From: Reinekea forsetii
GTDB taxonomy: Bacteria > Pseudomonadota > Gammaproteobacteria > Pseudomonadales > Natronospirillaceae
Direction: 5' to 3'
NCBI RefSeq assembly: GCF_002795845.1
Contig: NZ_CP011797.1
Span: 248,001-312,000 of the forward strand
DNA length: 64,000 nucleotides
Under the pieces are notes generated by a model that worked only from the letters and a program-made list of their open reading frames with translations, did no database searches and had not been told where the DNA came from. Every line of letters begins with the position of its first letter. Positions within the stretch are counted from its first letter, which is position 1. Both the position numbers and the translations under genes were made by a program. This document shows, piece by piece, positions 1 through 9,231 of the stretch.

Positions 1-535
1 GGTGGCTTCTAAGCGTGCGGATGAATTGGCGTTTATGGCCCTCATCGTCTAACGCTGCGGCAAAGGATCGTGCTGCAAGGCGGATATTGACGTGGCTTAG
101 TAGGGTGCGGGTAACGATAAATTCCAACTGATAGTCCCAGGACCAACTCTGCTTATCGAGCATGTCGGTCGCCATAAAGAGGGTAACCGGAATACGATAG
201 CGTTCAAACAGGGGCAAGGCCAGTTCGGCCTGTTCTTGAAAGCCGTCGTCTAGGGTAAAGGCCACCGCACGCGGCGGTAAGGGTCGTTTATCGATCAGGG
301 CCTGGGCCAGCTCGTGGATCGAAATGCCGGTATAGCCGTGGTGGGTTAAATAGCTTAGCGCCCGTTCAATGAGGGCTAACGGATGGCCGCGGACGCCGTG
401 TCTTGGGTCGGCAATACGATGCAGCATAAAAACCGGAACGCATCGGCTGCGCAACGGTTGCATTAGCGTGCCGATAGGATGGGCGGCCAGGGCGCGTACG
501 GTTAACTCGGATAGTGCTTTCCTTAGCATGCTCAT
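1..535 (-). CDS. Polysaccharide deacetylase, XrtA-locus type (partial, C-terminus beyond window)
   Basis: The reading frame opens with ATG at 535 and stays open to the left edge, so about 178 N-terminal residues are visible. The motif FTLDDGF is the NodB-family TFDDG metal/catalytic motif, followed by a stretch ending in YRIPVTLFMATDML, typical of the NodB beta-barrel. The family removes N- or O-acetyl groups from polysaccharide at or outside the inner membrane. A deacetylase next to a FemAB-like gene and exosortase A is a recurring arrangement in XrtA/PEP-CTERM loci, so exopolysaccharide modification is the likely job (inference). A second deacetylase lies at 3732-4727. The C-terminal metal-ligand motifs are outside the window. 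Confidence 0.85.
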   Translation of the reverse strand, partial: MSMLRKALSELTVRALAAHPIGTLMQPLRSRCVPVFMLHRIADPRHGVRGHPLALIERALSYLTHHGYTGISIHELAQALIDKRPLPPRAVAFTLDDGFQEQAELALPLFERYRIPVTLFMATDMLDKQSWSWDYQLEFIVTRTLLSHVNIRLAARSFAAALDDEGHKRQFIRTLRSH

Positions 536-622
536 ATTTATTCCATCAAATATAACCATTAACTTTGTCACAAAATGGGGCCTAGCAATAGAGTAGTTTT
601 GGGATCGACTCTGCAAATTTCA

Positions 623-2023
623 CTATGGAATATTTTTTATAATGGGCGGGCCGATTATTTTTGTTAGCCAGACTGGCAATTTTTGCCACAGCTTGATAAG
701 CAATTTTAACTTGGGGTTGTCGGGGTTATGACTGCGCGAGGCTGTCCCTATCGTCGTGGGATAATACCAATAGTGTGCCACCGGCAGGGCGCCCCATTGT
801 TTTTTGAATTTATAGGTATTGGCGTCTTGGGTCGAACGGCCAAAGTCAAAAAAACCATAACCCTCGGCGATGGCGTGGGTCAGGATTTGTCGGTACATCC
901 ACATGTTCATATTCAAGCCATTGACCGACCTAAGCGTGGACGCCCAGGGTATTTCGAGCACCTCCTGATAGCCCAGTAAAAAGCCCACTGAGACCGCCTT
1001 GGCGTCAAGGTAGCAGACCACCAAGCTGGCCTTCAATTCTCGTGCGGCTAACAGTTGAGCAAACCAGACCTTGCTATACACTGGGGTGCCTAGGTCGCGC
1101 ATGTTGTGGGCGAATACTCGATAGAAGTCATCGAGCAATTCCGCGCCGCCGAAGCGCACAGCTGGTTTAGATGTCTTGGCCTTATTGACCTGCGCACGTA
1201 CCTTTGCACCCAGTTCGGCCTCGAGGTCGGCGTCGCGCTCCGGCAGGCGCCGAATCATGCTGACTTTTTCATCGACGCAGGGGAATGGCAGGCCTGCCAG
1301 GGTGGTGCGAATTTCGATTTGGTCCAGTGCATCCGTTGTCACCAGATTGCGCGACTGCGCGATCAGTTGCTCGGCTATATCGCGGTAGGCCGTGAGCGGC
1401 CCGCCATAATTAAAAAAGCCAACCGATACCGCCTGCCGGCCAAAGAGTCGGCTGCGCATCAGAGTGACCGGCAGGCCGCCGACGACCGTGCCCGAATCGA
1501 GCGCGAGCAAAATTTTGCAGCGATGGCCAAAGGCCGTTTGGATGGTGTTGTGAATGACCGGTAGATGATAGACACTGGCCAGGTCGGCCTGCTGCTGCAC
1601 GAAATTCTGCCAGAGCGGATCTTGGGGATCTTCTAGCCAGCGCCATGCAATGTTTTTGCCATAGTGAGCCAAGGTTCGGGTAAAGCGACTCGGCAACTGC
1701 GTTCTTGTAGCGGGTGCCGACTCTTGCAATAGACGGGTGGTTGCCAACCGGATCTGCGCGATGGCCAGCTCGGTGTCACGCACCGTGCAGGAGATGCTGT
1801 GCATCTGTAATTTGAGGGCAGTAAGTTGAACCGCGTTCGCGCTAGCAGCCTTAAATAAGCTTGCGAGGCGACCCTTATCAGCCTGCATTTTTTTTAATTT
1901 TTTTGCTAAGGCTTGGCTCTGCTGCTGTAAATCTTTCAACTCGCCATAGACCTGCTCAGCCAACGGCGTGGCCAGACTGGCGTTATAGGCCTGTGGATCC
2001 TTGAGTATTTTTTTGACATCCAT
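623..2023 (-). CDS. FemAB-like GNAT-fold protein, XrtA/PEP-CTERM system-associated, with N-terminal coiled coil
   Basis: The C-terminal 340 or so residues match the FemAB-like family found beside exosortase A: FGHRCKILLALD, VVGGLPVTLMRSRLFG, FFNYGGPL, then FDFGRSTQDANTYKFKKQWG near the end. Family members are aminoacyl- or acyl-transferase-like GNAT proteins with no settled substrate. The first ~110 residues are an extra segment rich in Leu, Lys and Gln (LQQQSQALAKKLKKMQADKG) that should form a coiled coil; usual family members are near 340 residues. ATG at 2023 is preferred because GGAG lies 9 bases upstream; an in-frame TTG at 2053 would add 10 residues. Transcribed away from xrtA, toward the deacetylase. 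Confidence 0.82.
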   Translation of the reverse strand: MDVKKILKDPQAYNASLATPLAEQVYGELKDLQQQSQALAKKLKKMQADKGRLASLFKAASANAVQLTALKLQMHSISCTVRDTELAIAQIRLATTRLLQESAPATRTQLPSRFTRTLAHYGKNIAWRWLEDPQDPLWQNFVQQQADLASVYHLPVIHNTIQTAFGHRCKILLALDSGTVVGGLPVTLMRSRLFGRQAVSVGFFNYGGPLTAYRDIAEQLIAQSRNLVTTDALDQIEIRTTLAGLPFPCVDEKVSMIRRLPERDADLEAELGAKVRAQVNKAKTSKPAVRFGGAELLDDFYRVFAHNMRDLGTPVYSKVWFAQLLAARELKASLVVCYLDAKAVSVGFLLGYQEVLEIPWASTLRSVNGLNMNMWMYRQILTHAIAEGYGFFDFGRSTQDANTYKFKKQWGALPVAHYWYYPTTIGTASRSHNPDNPKLKLLIKLWQKLPVWLTKIIGPPIIKNIP

Positions 2024-2175
2024 GTCGACTTGCTCCGCAATATGATGAGCCAATTAAGTCTCTGCCCGATGCATTAAAATCGGGTAGAATCGAACTCAGA
2101 GTTTACTGAACTTAGGCCGACAAGGGTATCCACGGTCGGCCAATTCGCAAACCCCATTGGTAAAGGAGTGCCATA

Positions 2176-3684
2176 ATGCGGTTTCGTTTCGCCCCCCCAG
2201 CAGGGGTCTCAGTCCGGGTCGGGCATTGGCTGCCATTGCTGCCGTTGCTACTGGTCTCTGCGCTGTTGCTGTGGCTGTTGAGAGACACCCTGATACCACT
2301 CCATCAACGTTGGACGGCATGGGATGGTGCCTACTCCCACGGTTATCTGTTGGTGTTAGTGTGCACGCTGATGATTGTGCGCGATCTGCTGCCCAAGCTG
2401 CACGCCAGCTCAGCCCATTGGCGCTATGTGCCATTGGTGCTAGTGCCCTCATGGCTGTGGAGCGTTGGGTATGCCACGCAACTGGGTGTGCTGCAACAGA
2501 TCGCCTTGCCGGCCCTGTTGGTCTGCCTGGTCTTGCCGGTCATAGGCTTACGGCGACTTCCCAGCCTGCTATTGCCCTTTGCATTGCTATACTTAGCCAT
2601 CCCGCTCTGGGAGCTACTCTTGCCGGTATTGCGCAGTCTCACTCGTGAGGTGGCGGCCGTCGGTCTGCGCTTGCTCGAGGTGCCGGCCTATATCGATGGC
2701 TTTAACGTCAGCCTGCCCCACGGCACAGTGGTGATTGCCGGGAGCTGTGCCGGCCTCAGTTATCTACTGATGGGTCTGGTGCTGGCGAGCCTAAACAGCT
2801 ACCACCGGCGCCATAGCCTAAAACATAGGATCATCAGTCTTGCTCTGATGGCGCTATTAGCCTTGGTTAGTAATTGGTTACGCGTCTTTGCCCTGATCCT
2901 AATTGCCTATTATAGCCAGATGAAAAACCCGCTGGTGTATGACCACGGTAGCTTCGGCTGGTGGATTTTTGCGGCGGTGTTTTGGCTCTATTTATGGCTG
3001 ATCCAGCACTTGCCAGAGCATCCCGCAGAGGTCGCTCTCACGCCGGTCTCGCCCTCATTGCGCGCAACCCTACGCGACAGCCCTATTCTGTTGAGCACCG
3101 CCGCGTTGGCTCTGGCGCTGCCCCTGTGGTTGTTGGCGCTCAGCGAGCCACGCAGCGATGCCCATTTGAATGCCGTGTTGCCCTCCGATTGGTTGGCCGT
3201 ATCCGCAGCCCATGCCAATGACCAGTATCAGCCCGAATACACCGGGTTCGATCAGCCTTACTATTGGCAGACCCAATGGTCCGATCGAACCTGGTTGATT
3301 GGCCAGCTGGTCTACTTTCAGCAATATCAGGGTAAGGAGCTGATCACTGCGCGCAACCGGATAGTGCCGTCCGATACCGGTGCCATGAACCGCACCGCAC
3401 TGCGCTTGCCCCAGGGGGAGCAGAGCGGATTGGGCGTGCTGATAATACTGGGCCAACCAGATCGGTTAGTGGTCTATGGCCACCAGATCGGCAAACGCCT
3501 TGCACTCAAGCCCTGGGCTGGCAAATGGGCGCAGTTTGGTGAAGTGCTGGCCGGCCGGCCCAATGTTGCGCTCTGGTATGCCACCACCGTCTGCCGCCAC
3601 CAGAAATGCTCAGCCGAACTTGCCGCGCTCAAGTCTCATCCTGAGATGGTTCTGGGCTGGGTGACGGCAACGGCGCTCTATTGA
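2176..3684 (+). CDS. xrtA: Exosortase A with fused EpsI-type C-terminal domain
   Basis: Polytopic membrane cysteine transpeptidase-like protein of the exosortase family, which is thought to cut PEP-CTERM tails and help surface anchoring. The expected catalytic set is visible: Cys191 in AGSCAGL, Arg236 in NWLRV and His257 in DHGSFGWW. The first ~300 residues hold about eight hydrophobic helices; residues ~300-502 form a soluble EpsI-like domain beginning after another transmembrane segment, the fusion typical of the XrtA subtype. A clear ribosome binding site (AAAGGAG) precedes ATG 2176. It is divergent from the FemAB-like gene, so the 2024-2175 gap should carry both promoters. No protein with a PEP-CTERM tail is encoded in this window. 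Confidence 0.93.
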   Translation: MRFRFAPPAGVSVRVGHWLPLLPLLLVSALLLWLLRDTLIPLHQRWTAWDGAYSHGYLLVLVCTLMIVRDLLPKLHASSAHWRYVPLVLVPSWLWSVGYATQLGVLQQIALPALLVCLVLPVIGLRRLPSLLLPFALLYLAIPLWELLLPVLRSLTREVAAVGLRLLEVPAYIDGFNVSLPHGTVVIAGSCAGLSYLLMGLVLASLNSYHRRHSLKHRIISLALMALLALVSNWLRVFALILIAYYSQMKNPLVYDHGSFGWWIFAAVFWLYLWLIQHLPEHPAEVALTPVSPSLRATLRDSPILLSTAALALALPLWLLALSEPRSDAHLNAVLPSDWLAVSAAHANDQYQPEYTGFDQPYYWQTQWSDRTWLIGQLVYFQQYQGKELITARNRIVPSDTGAMNRTALRLPQGEQSGLGVLIILGQPDRLVVYGHQIGKRLALKPWAGKWAQFGEVLAGRPNVALWYATTVCRHQKCSAELAALKSHPEMVLGWVTATALY

Positions 3685-3731
3685 TTTTGCTTCAGAGCAA
3701 CGAGCCGCAGGCACGGACCCCAGACTGGATC

Positions 3732-4727
3732 CTAACGCCAGCCCGATAAGCGCGCGCGAAATTTTCTCGGGCTGTCGCTGGCGTCGTTGTGCAGGGCAAT
3801 ACGCAACAACTGGTGCGGTTGTAGGCTGTCGAGCCGGTTGATGCCGTGCTGAGTGGTCACAGCCGCCTGGTAGTGCTCTTTAACGCGCTCTAACACGGCG
3901 GTGTCAAAGTCCCCATTGGGATAACAAAACAAATTAATCGGCTGGCCCAGCCGGCGCGCCAAGCGGTCCTTGCTGGTGGCGATTTCTTGGTCCAAGACCG
4001 CCGCCGCCAGGCCCTTGTTAAGACGCCGGTGGCTGCCGGTGTGGCAACCGATCTCAACCAGGCCACTGGCCGTTAGGGCGGCCAGTTGAGTCCAGTCCAT
4101 CAGCGCCGGGCCGTTGGAAGCTAACGCACTCGACCAGCCGATGGCCTCCAAGGCGTTAAATAGCGCATCTTCTGTATAGGCCTTGAGTTGGCCTATGCAT
4201 TGGGCCACCCGCTCGCGCGAATAGGGCAACTCAATAAGCCGTGCCGCTTGGGCGAGCAACGGGTGACTGCGCAACGCCGGCGATTTAGCTGCGATCAATT
4301 CTGAGACTATATTGGGCCAGAACCGAAAGGGTGTGCCGATCTTATCGGCCACGGCAAAGACCGTCGCCGGTACCCGGTAGCGTTGCAAGATGGACAAGGC
4401 AAATTCGTAGTTGTCGAGCCAGCCGTCATCAAAGGTGATGGCGCACGCCTTGGCTGGTAGTGGCTGACCCGCGCTGGCCCGAGCTAACCAATCGCTTAAC
4501 GACACCAGTTCAAACAGCTTTTTGGCCTCACGCAAATGCATGGCGAATACCTCGGGGGTGACCACCATGCCAGGCTCTTCCAGGTCATAGCGGGCATCGG
4601 CTTTAGGCAGGATGCGGTGGTACATTAGCACCCAGAGTTTAGCCTCTTGATTAGCTCGATTGTGTTCACCAAAAGAACTGGCGGCGAAAGTTAGCATGCC
4701 TTTAGCGCAGTATTTAATTGGACTCAT
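3732..4727 (-). CDS. Polysaccharide deacetylase family protein
   Basis: 331-residue NodB-homology protein. AITFDDGWLDNYEFALSIL (near residue 97) is the TFDDG motif, RVPATVFAVADKIG follows as in the family core, and IGCHTGSHRRLN is the H-(S/T)-x-x-H-type zinc motif. It likely deacetylates the exopolysaccharide made by the surrounding glycosyltransferases (inference). AGGGAG sits just upstream of ATG 4727. It is 11 bases from the ATP-grasp gene upstream and probably co-transcribed with it. Converges with xrtA, which ends at 3684, with no obvious terminator between them. This is the second deacetylase of the locus. Confidence 0.88.
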   Translation of the reverse strand: MSPIKYCAKGMLTFAASSFGEHNRANQEAKLWVLMYHRILPKADARYDLEEPGMVVTPEVFAMHLREAKKLFELVSLSDWLARASAGQPLPAKACAITFDDGWLDNYEFALSILQRYRVPATVFAVADKIGTPFRFWPNIVSELIAAKSPALRSHPLLAQAARLIELPYSRERVAQCIGQLKAYTEDALFNALEAIGWSSALASNGPALMDWTQLAALTASGLVEIGCHTGSHRRLNKGLAAAVLDQEIATSKDRLARRLGQPINLFCYPNGDFDTAVLERVKEHYQAAVTTQHGINRLDSLQPHQLLRIALHNDASDSPRKFRARLSGWR

Positions 4728-4738
4728 CGGGTAACTCC

Positions 4739-5911
4739 CTAGGGCTTAAAATAGTGCTGGAGCTCATGCCAAAAGGGTTTTAGATCACCGAGCCGATTGA
4801 CCTCGTGGCGTTGATTGCGAAAACGGGGCGCTGCAAAGTCGACTAAGCGTTTCAATTTGGCCCGAAACGAATAGGGCCGCTTCAAAAAAATATAGAGGCT
4901 GTCCAGGTCGCCCATCAACCACCGTAGACGTTGTTGTTCATTATAGTGATTGTTGGCGACTATCGGCTCACCGAAAAAACCGCTCACCAATTGCACCGGG
5001 AAATTAACCCCCGCATCGATCGCCAATTGTAAGGAGCCCCAGAAGCGAGTGTTCACTTCCATCAGATAGGGCGTACCGTCCTCAGCGATGCGAAATTCGA
5101 CCATGGCCACGCCGTGCCAGTTCGCCGCTGAGAGCAGGGCGCTGGCATGTGCCTGCAGGCGCTGGTCAACCTTGGCCGCCTGACTCAACACGCTAACGCC
5201 GCCCTCCGGCGGTTTTTCGCGCAGCCGTTGGTGCGCAAAGAACTGTATTGCTTGACCCTGATGGTAGAGACAAAAGAGCCCCGCGCCCTGGCCGGGGATA
5301 AATTCTTGCAGCATAAAGGGGTGCTCGGCTAAGTAGCGATCGGACTGGCATACGCGGTTAAAATCCTGTGCCGAATGTAACACTCGCACGTGCGTGCTGA
5401 GCCACCGATCGCCGAGAAAAATCTTCGACAGGCTGGGTTTTAGAACCACGGGATAGACCAGAGTGGTCGGATCCAGTTCGGCCAGTCGAGTGTAAAATCG
5501 GCTGAGTGGAACCGGGATGCCGAGCACTTGAGCGGATCTCACCAAGCGACTCTTATCGGCCAGTTGCATCACCCGTGAGTAGGGTGCAAAGGCCATGGGC
5601 AAGTCGGGCAATCGCTCGGCATTGATCAGCAGTAATTGACTGGTCACCTCGGTGGTAGGAATCACCAGGTCGAACTGTCCGTTTAGACAGTTGGCCTTGA
5701 CCCAGCACACAAAGGCCTCTGGCTGGTCGACAGGACTGGGGTAGCGAAGGTAGTGACTGGCGTATTTTGACCGACCCGCTAGGGCCGTGGCGCTGACATC
5801 GGCAGTGACCAGGCGGGCGCTTCGATAGTGCGATCCCAAGGCGCGGGTCACCGCGAGGGCGCTGCGTTGGTCGGCATCCATAACCAAGATAGTTCGCTGA
5901 TTCGAATCCAT
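4739..5911 (-). CDS. ATP-grasp domain enzyme
   Basis: ATP-grasp fold enzymes join a carboxylate to an amine or thiol through an acyl-phosphate. The N-terminal part (TILVMDADQRSALAVTRALG) is the pre-ATP-grasp Rossmann-like lobe; YPVVLKPSLSK and FMLQEFIPGQG are nucleotide-binding segments; MVEFRIAEDGTPYLMEVNTRFWGS carries the Mg-binding Glu and Asn residues. The frame is open to 6181, but the 90 extra residues are unlike the family and ATG 5911 starts immediately before the conserved TILVMDAD segment, giving 390 residues. Substrate unknown. Similar proteins occur in polysaccharide loci, where ligation of an amino acid or similar group is plausible. Confidence 0.82.
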   Translation of the reverse strand: MDSNQRTILVMDADQRSALAVTRALGSHYRSARLVTADVSATALAGRSKYASHYLRYPSPVDQPEAFVCWVKANCLNGQFDLVIPTTEVTSQLLLINAERLPDLPMAFAPYSRVMQLADKSRLVRSAQVLGIPVPLSRFYTRLAELDPTTLVYPVVLKPSLSKIFLGDRWLSTHVRVLHSAQDFNRVCQSDRYLAEHPFMLQEFIPGQGAGLFCLYHQGQAIQFFAHQRLREKPPEGGVSVLSQAAKVDQRLQAHASALLSAANWHGVAMVEFRIAEDGTPYLMEVNTRFWGSLQLAIDAGVNFPVQLVSGFFGEPIVANNHYNEQQRLRWLMGDLDSLYIFLKRPYSFRAKLKRLVDFAAPRFRNQRHEVNRLGDLKPFWHELQHYFKP

Positions 5912-6242
5912 TCGATATCGCCTAATAATTTCTCGGCAGTGTATACCAAATAAACTGCTCCGGGGAGGGGTAGGCATGAGGATCGGATCACTCACGTCAA
6001 AAAAATAAAAGGCACAACAGTGACAAGGCGTGATCAACCTATTGGGCCGTTCTATTTGACAGCTATGCAGATAAGAACGCCAACCCTCAGGCTCAGGAGG
6101 TTTAGCCAAGACTGCAAAGGTAAACTGGTTCACAAAAACGAAAAAAAATAACCTGACCGGTGAATTCAAGCCAAACACCATTAGCTTTTACAGGTTTCAG
6201 GTCGTAAGCTTTAGCCCTTATTGTTTTCACTGGATCAATGGA

Positions 6243-7382
6243 ATGACCAGTCCCAAGCCAACTATTTTGCATGCTATCGACACCACCGGTCCCGGGGGCG
6301 CCGAGACGGTATTTCTCAATTTAGCCGACGCACTGCGTATCGATGGCTACTCGACACTGGCCCTGATCCAGGGTCCGGGTTGGTTGCAACAGCAACTTCA
6401 AGCACAGCGAATCCCCTTTGTGATCATAGCGCCCAATGGTTGGCTCTCTATTGGCTACTATTGGGCCGTCTATAGATTAATGAAACAACACAACGTTAAG
6501 TTTGTTCAAGCCCATCTGCTCGGGTCCGCTTTAACATTTGCCTTATTGCACCTAGTGACTGCCATACCGGTCGTGGCCACCTTGCATGGCCATGTCGATG
6601 TGGATCCCAATGAGCGCTTTGTGGCGTTAAAGCGATGGCTGCTGCGTAGAGGTCTGCATAGGGTGGTGGCAGTGAGCCGCCAATTAGCAGAGTACCTGGC
6701 CGACCGGAAGCTATTTGGTCGGCACCAGCTCGTGGTGATACACAATGGTATTGACGTTGCTCAGTATCAGGTAGCCAGGAGTGGACGGTTGCAAAAAGAA
6801 CTGAGCTTGCCGGTACAGACCAAGTTGGTTGGCAGCATTGGCAATATTCGGCCGGCTAAGGATTACCCCAATCTTATCCAGGCTGCCGCGGTGCTATTGG
6901 CGCACAACTTAGATGTCCATTTTGTCATCGCAGGCCATCCCAAGGAGCCCTTGCAATCGAGTCTGCATGCCTTGGTGAGTAAGTTGGGCATAGATAAAAA
7001 TATACATTTTTTAGGTTTTATGCCGGATACCGCCGAATTTCTGGCTCAATTAGATGTCTTTGTGTTGGCCTCAAAAAGTGAGGGGTTTTCAATTTCTACC
7101 TTAGAGGCAATGGCCGCCCGAGTGCCCATTGTCGCGACACGATGTGGCGGGCCAGAAGAAATACTGCGCCCCGATATCGATGGTCTGCTTGTCGAGACAT
7201 CCTGCCCGCGGCAACTGTCGAGTGCTATAGCGCAACTGCTTGAACGGTCTAGCACTGGCCCCTCAACCATCGGACTATCTGTGGCCAGTGCCTACGATAG
7301 GGTGACATCGGACTTTAGTCTGACATCCATGATTGAACAATATGGGGCTCAAATTCAGACTTATATGCTCAACCTAAGGTAG
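6243..7382 (+). CDS. Glycosyltransferase family 4 protein
   Basis: GT-B fold glycosyltransferase. The N-terminal motif GPGGAETVFLNLADAL is the glycine-rich acceptor-side loop of GT4 enzymes; VGSIGNIRPAKDYPNLIQAA begins the C-terminal nucleotide-sugar domain; SKSEGFSISTLEAMA is the conserved E-x7-E donor-binding motif. It would add a sugar to the lipid-linked repeat unit on the cytoplasmic face. First gene of a rightward run (GT, phosphatase, polymerase, acyltransferase, second GT) packed with 6-21 base gaps or overlaps, hence probably one operon. The 5912-6242 gap is the divergent promoter region shared with the ATP-grasp gene. Sugar specificity cannot be read. Confidence 0.88.
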   Translation: MTSPKPTILHAIDTTGPGGAETVFLNLADALRIDGYSTLALIQGPGWLQQQLQAQRIPFVIIAPNGWLSIGYYWAVYRLMKQHNVKFVQAHLLGSALTFALLHLVTAIPVVATLHGHVDVDPNERFVALKRWLLRRGLHRVVAVSRQLAEYLADRKLFGRHQLVVIHNGIDVAQYQVARSGRLQKELSLPVQTKLVGSIGNIRPAKDYPNLIQAAAVLLAHNLDVHFVIAGHPKEPLQSSLHALVSKLGIDKNIHFLGFMPDTAEFLAQLDVFVLASKSEGFSISTLEAMAARVPIVATRCGGPEEILRPDIDGLLVETSCPRQLSSAIAQLLERSSTGPSTIGLSVASAYDRVTSDFSLTSMIEQYGAQIQTYMLNLR

Positions 7383-7394
7383 GGGTCATTGTTG

Positions 7395-7958
7395 ATGAAA
7401 ATGCTGAGCGCCATCCCCAGACAAATAAACAGTCGCTTTGGCTCAAAGCAGGGTTTAGTGAAATATTTGTATTTTGGCGTGCGCATGCTACTTGGCAACT
7501 ATGAACGTTTCGATGTAAAAAAACTTGGTAAGCCGCATAGGTTAGTATTTGTCTGCTCGGGTAATATCTGCAGAAGCCCCTTTGCGGAGGGCGTGGCCAA
7601 AAAGGTTGGCTATAGCGCGATATCCTTTGGGCTCGATACCCGAGGTGGCGATGCAGCGGATGCTCGCGCCATGGCTATTGCCGAGCAAGAGGGCATCGAT
7701 CTAAGGAGACATAGAACCACTAAGGCCTGCGACTATGTGCCGCACATCGGCGACCTGATTGTGGTTATGGAACCTAAACATTTCGGCCTATACAAAAAGC
7801 TCAAGCTCGATATCCCCGTTACGCTGTTGGGACTGTACGGACCGAAGAGTCTGCCCTATATTCAAGATCCCTACTCAGCGAGTGAGGCATATTTCGCTCG
7901 ATGTCAAAAAATAATATTGCATAAAACAACCAAGCTTATTGAATATGTCTCGCAGTAA
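7395..7958 (+). CDS. Low-molecular-weight protein tyrosine phosphatase family protein
   Basis: The P-loop CSGNICRS (Cys54, Arg60) has the C-x5-R pattern of the LMW-PTP/arsenate-reductase fold, and Asp158 in the DPY motif is the general acid. In capsule and exopolysaccharide loci such enzymes (Wzb type) dephosphorylate a bacterial tyrosine kinase that controls polymerisation and export. Here the partner Wzc-like kinase is not in the window. The ~48 residues before the phosphatase core are unusual for the family, which is about 150 residues in total. ATG 7395 chosen over two adjacent TTG codons. Overlaps the next gene by 14 bases. Confidence 0.85.
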   Translation: MKMLSAIPRQINSRFGSKQGLVKYLYFGVRMLLGNYERFDVKKLGKPHRLVFVCSGNICRSPFAEGVAKKVGYSAISFGLDTRGGDAADARAMAIAEQEGIDLRRHRTTKACDYVPHIGDLIVVMEPKHFGLYKKLKLDIPVTLLGLYGPKSLPYIQDPYSASEAYFARCQKIILHKTTKLIEYVSQ

Positions 7959-9231
7959 CCCTAGCTACACGTTAGAGCGATTTTATTTTATCAATATAAA
8001 ACCCATGTGGTTTTATTTTTGGCATGAACACCCTGCCTTTTGGTGCATCTGCGGCTATCTGTTCTTCGAATACTTCCGCCCCCAATCCATATATCCGATG
8101 ATAGACTTTCTGCCCTGGACAAAATTATTCTTAATTCTATCCTTGGTGCTTTCAGTGGCAGATGGTAAGGCGCAAGCTAAATTTTCCACGATACACTTTA
8201 TTTTATTGTTGCTTACCCTATGGGTTTTTTTGTCCTACTCTTATGCTTATGATAAAGCCTTTTATCAGGCGCATATTATAGACTACCTGCAGTGGCCAAT
8301 AATATTTATCGCCATTACTCGAATTGTTTCGACCAAAGAACGCTTCTATGTTTTTTTAATGATATTTTTTGTCTGCAACCTGAAGCTATCGATCGGCACG
8401 GCCAAAATATGGCTAATGAGTGGCTTTGCCAATATGGGCGGGAACTTAAATGGGCCGGCGGGTTTCTTTCAGAATTCAGGGGAGCTGGCGATCGAAATGC
8501 TGATTATGTTCGGCCTAAGCTTGGGATTATATAAGGCGTACTTTAACAATGAGCAACGTTTTGGCAAATTCATCATCATATTGGCTATCGGCACGTCCAT
8601 TGCAACCCTCATTGGCGCGGGCAGTCGGGGGTCGCAAATCGCCCTTATTTTTATGGTCCTAATCTGGTTTCGAAGTGCACTCCTTAAGCCCACGCAGTTA
8701 ATTCTTGGCGCTACTATTATATTAATTGTATGGCTGAATTTCCCCGAGGCACAAAAAGCGCGTTTCTCTACCATCGGAACCGATCGGCCGAGTCTGCAGC
8801 GACAGCTCTATTGGCAGAACGGTTATGAAATCATTCGCTCCCACCCGATAGGAGGGGTGGGGTTTTATGGCTATATTCCATATTACTACGATCACTTTCC
8901 AGACGACATGCTCTACGCCTCCGTCGGTTTGCCGCACAACATCTTTATTCAGGTTGGTACCGATCTTGGCCTGGTTGGGCTGCTCCTCTATTGCGCACTG
9001 ATCTTGGCGCCATTGGTTAGAACACGGCCATATTTCGTTACCTACGCCAAAGGCGCAGACTCTATTGCGGTCATTAGGCCGATCTTAGCCGGCCTAAATT
9101 ATGGTTTTGTGGGCTTCTTAGTGGCAGGTCAGTTCGTGTCGGTAGTCTATTACCCTTTTATGTGGATTTATTTGGCCCTGACTGTTACCGGCACTGCTGC
9201 CTTCCCGCTACCGAGTGGCAGGGTACGCTAA
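7945..9231 (+). CDS. O-antigen ligase / Wzy-like polymerase family membrane protein
   Basis: About 428 residues with roughly ten hydrophobic segments. A large loop between late helices contains GVGFYGYIPYYYDHFPDD and LPHNIFIQVGTDLGLVG; the latter matches the conserved H-N-x-x-x-x-x-x-E/T-x-G-L-x-G pattern of the WaaL/Wzy O-antigen ligase domain. It should join or polymerise lipid-linked glycans on the periplasmic side. XrtA loci commonly contain such a protein and it may act as the polysaccharide polymerase. The start is uncertain: ATG 7945 lies inside the phosphatase gene without a clear ribosome binding site, so translation may be coupled. TAATG overlap with the next gene. Confidence 0.8.
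   Translation: MSRSNPSYTLERFYFINIKPMWFYFWHEHPAFWCICGYLFFEYFRPQSIYPMIDFLPWTKLFLILSLVLSVADGKAQAKFSTIHFILLLLTLWVFLSYSYAYDKAFYQAHIIDYLQWPIIFIAITRIVSTKERFYVFLMIFFVCNLKLSIGTAKIWLMSGFANMGGNLNGPAGFFQNSGELAIEMLIMFGLSLGLYKAYFNNEQRFGKFIIILAIGTSIATLIGAGSRGSQIALIFMVLIWFRSALLKPTQLILGATIILIVWLNFPEAQKARFSTIGTDRPSLQRQLYWQNGYEIIRSHPIGGVGFYGYIPYYYDHFPDDMLYASVGLPHNIFIQVGTDLGLVGLLLYCALILAPLVRTRPYFVTYAKGADSIAVIRPILAGLNYGFVGFLVAGQFVSVVYYPFMWIYLALTVTGTAAFPLPSGRVR

Noticed and set aside
1106-1564. Plus-strand frame of 152 codons
   Set aside because: It lies antisense inside the FemAB-like gene and shows no domain; it is a shadow of the high-G+C coding sequence.
2157-2648. Plus-strand 163-codon frame overlapping xrtA
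   Set aside because: It is an out-of-frame shadow of the exosortase gene with no recognisable motif.
5912-6181. 90-residue N-terminal extension of the ATP-grasp protein
   Set aside because: The extension lacks family resemblance, and an internal ATG at 5911 sits right before the conserved domain.
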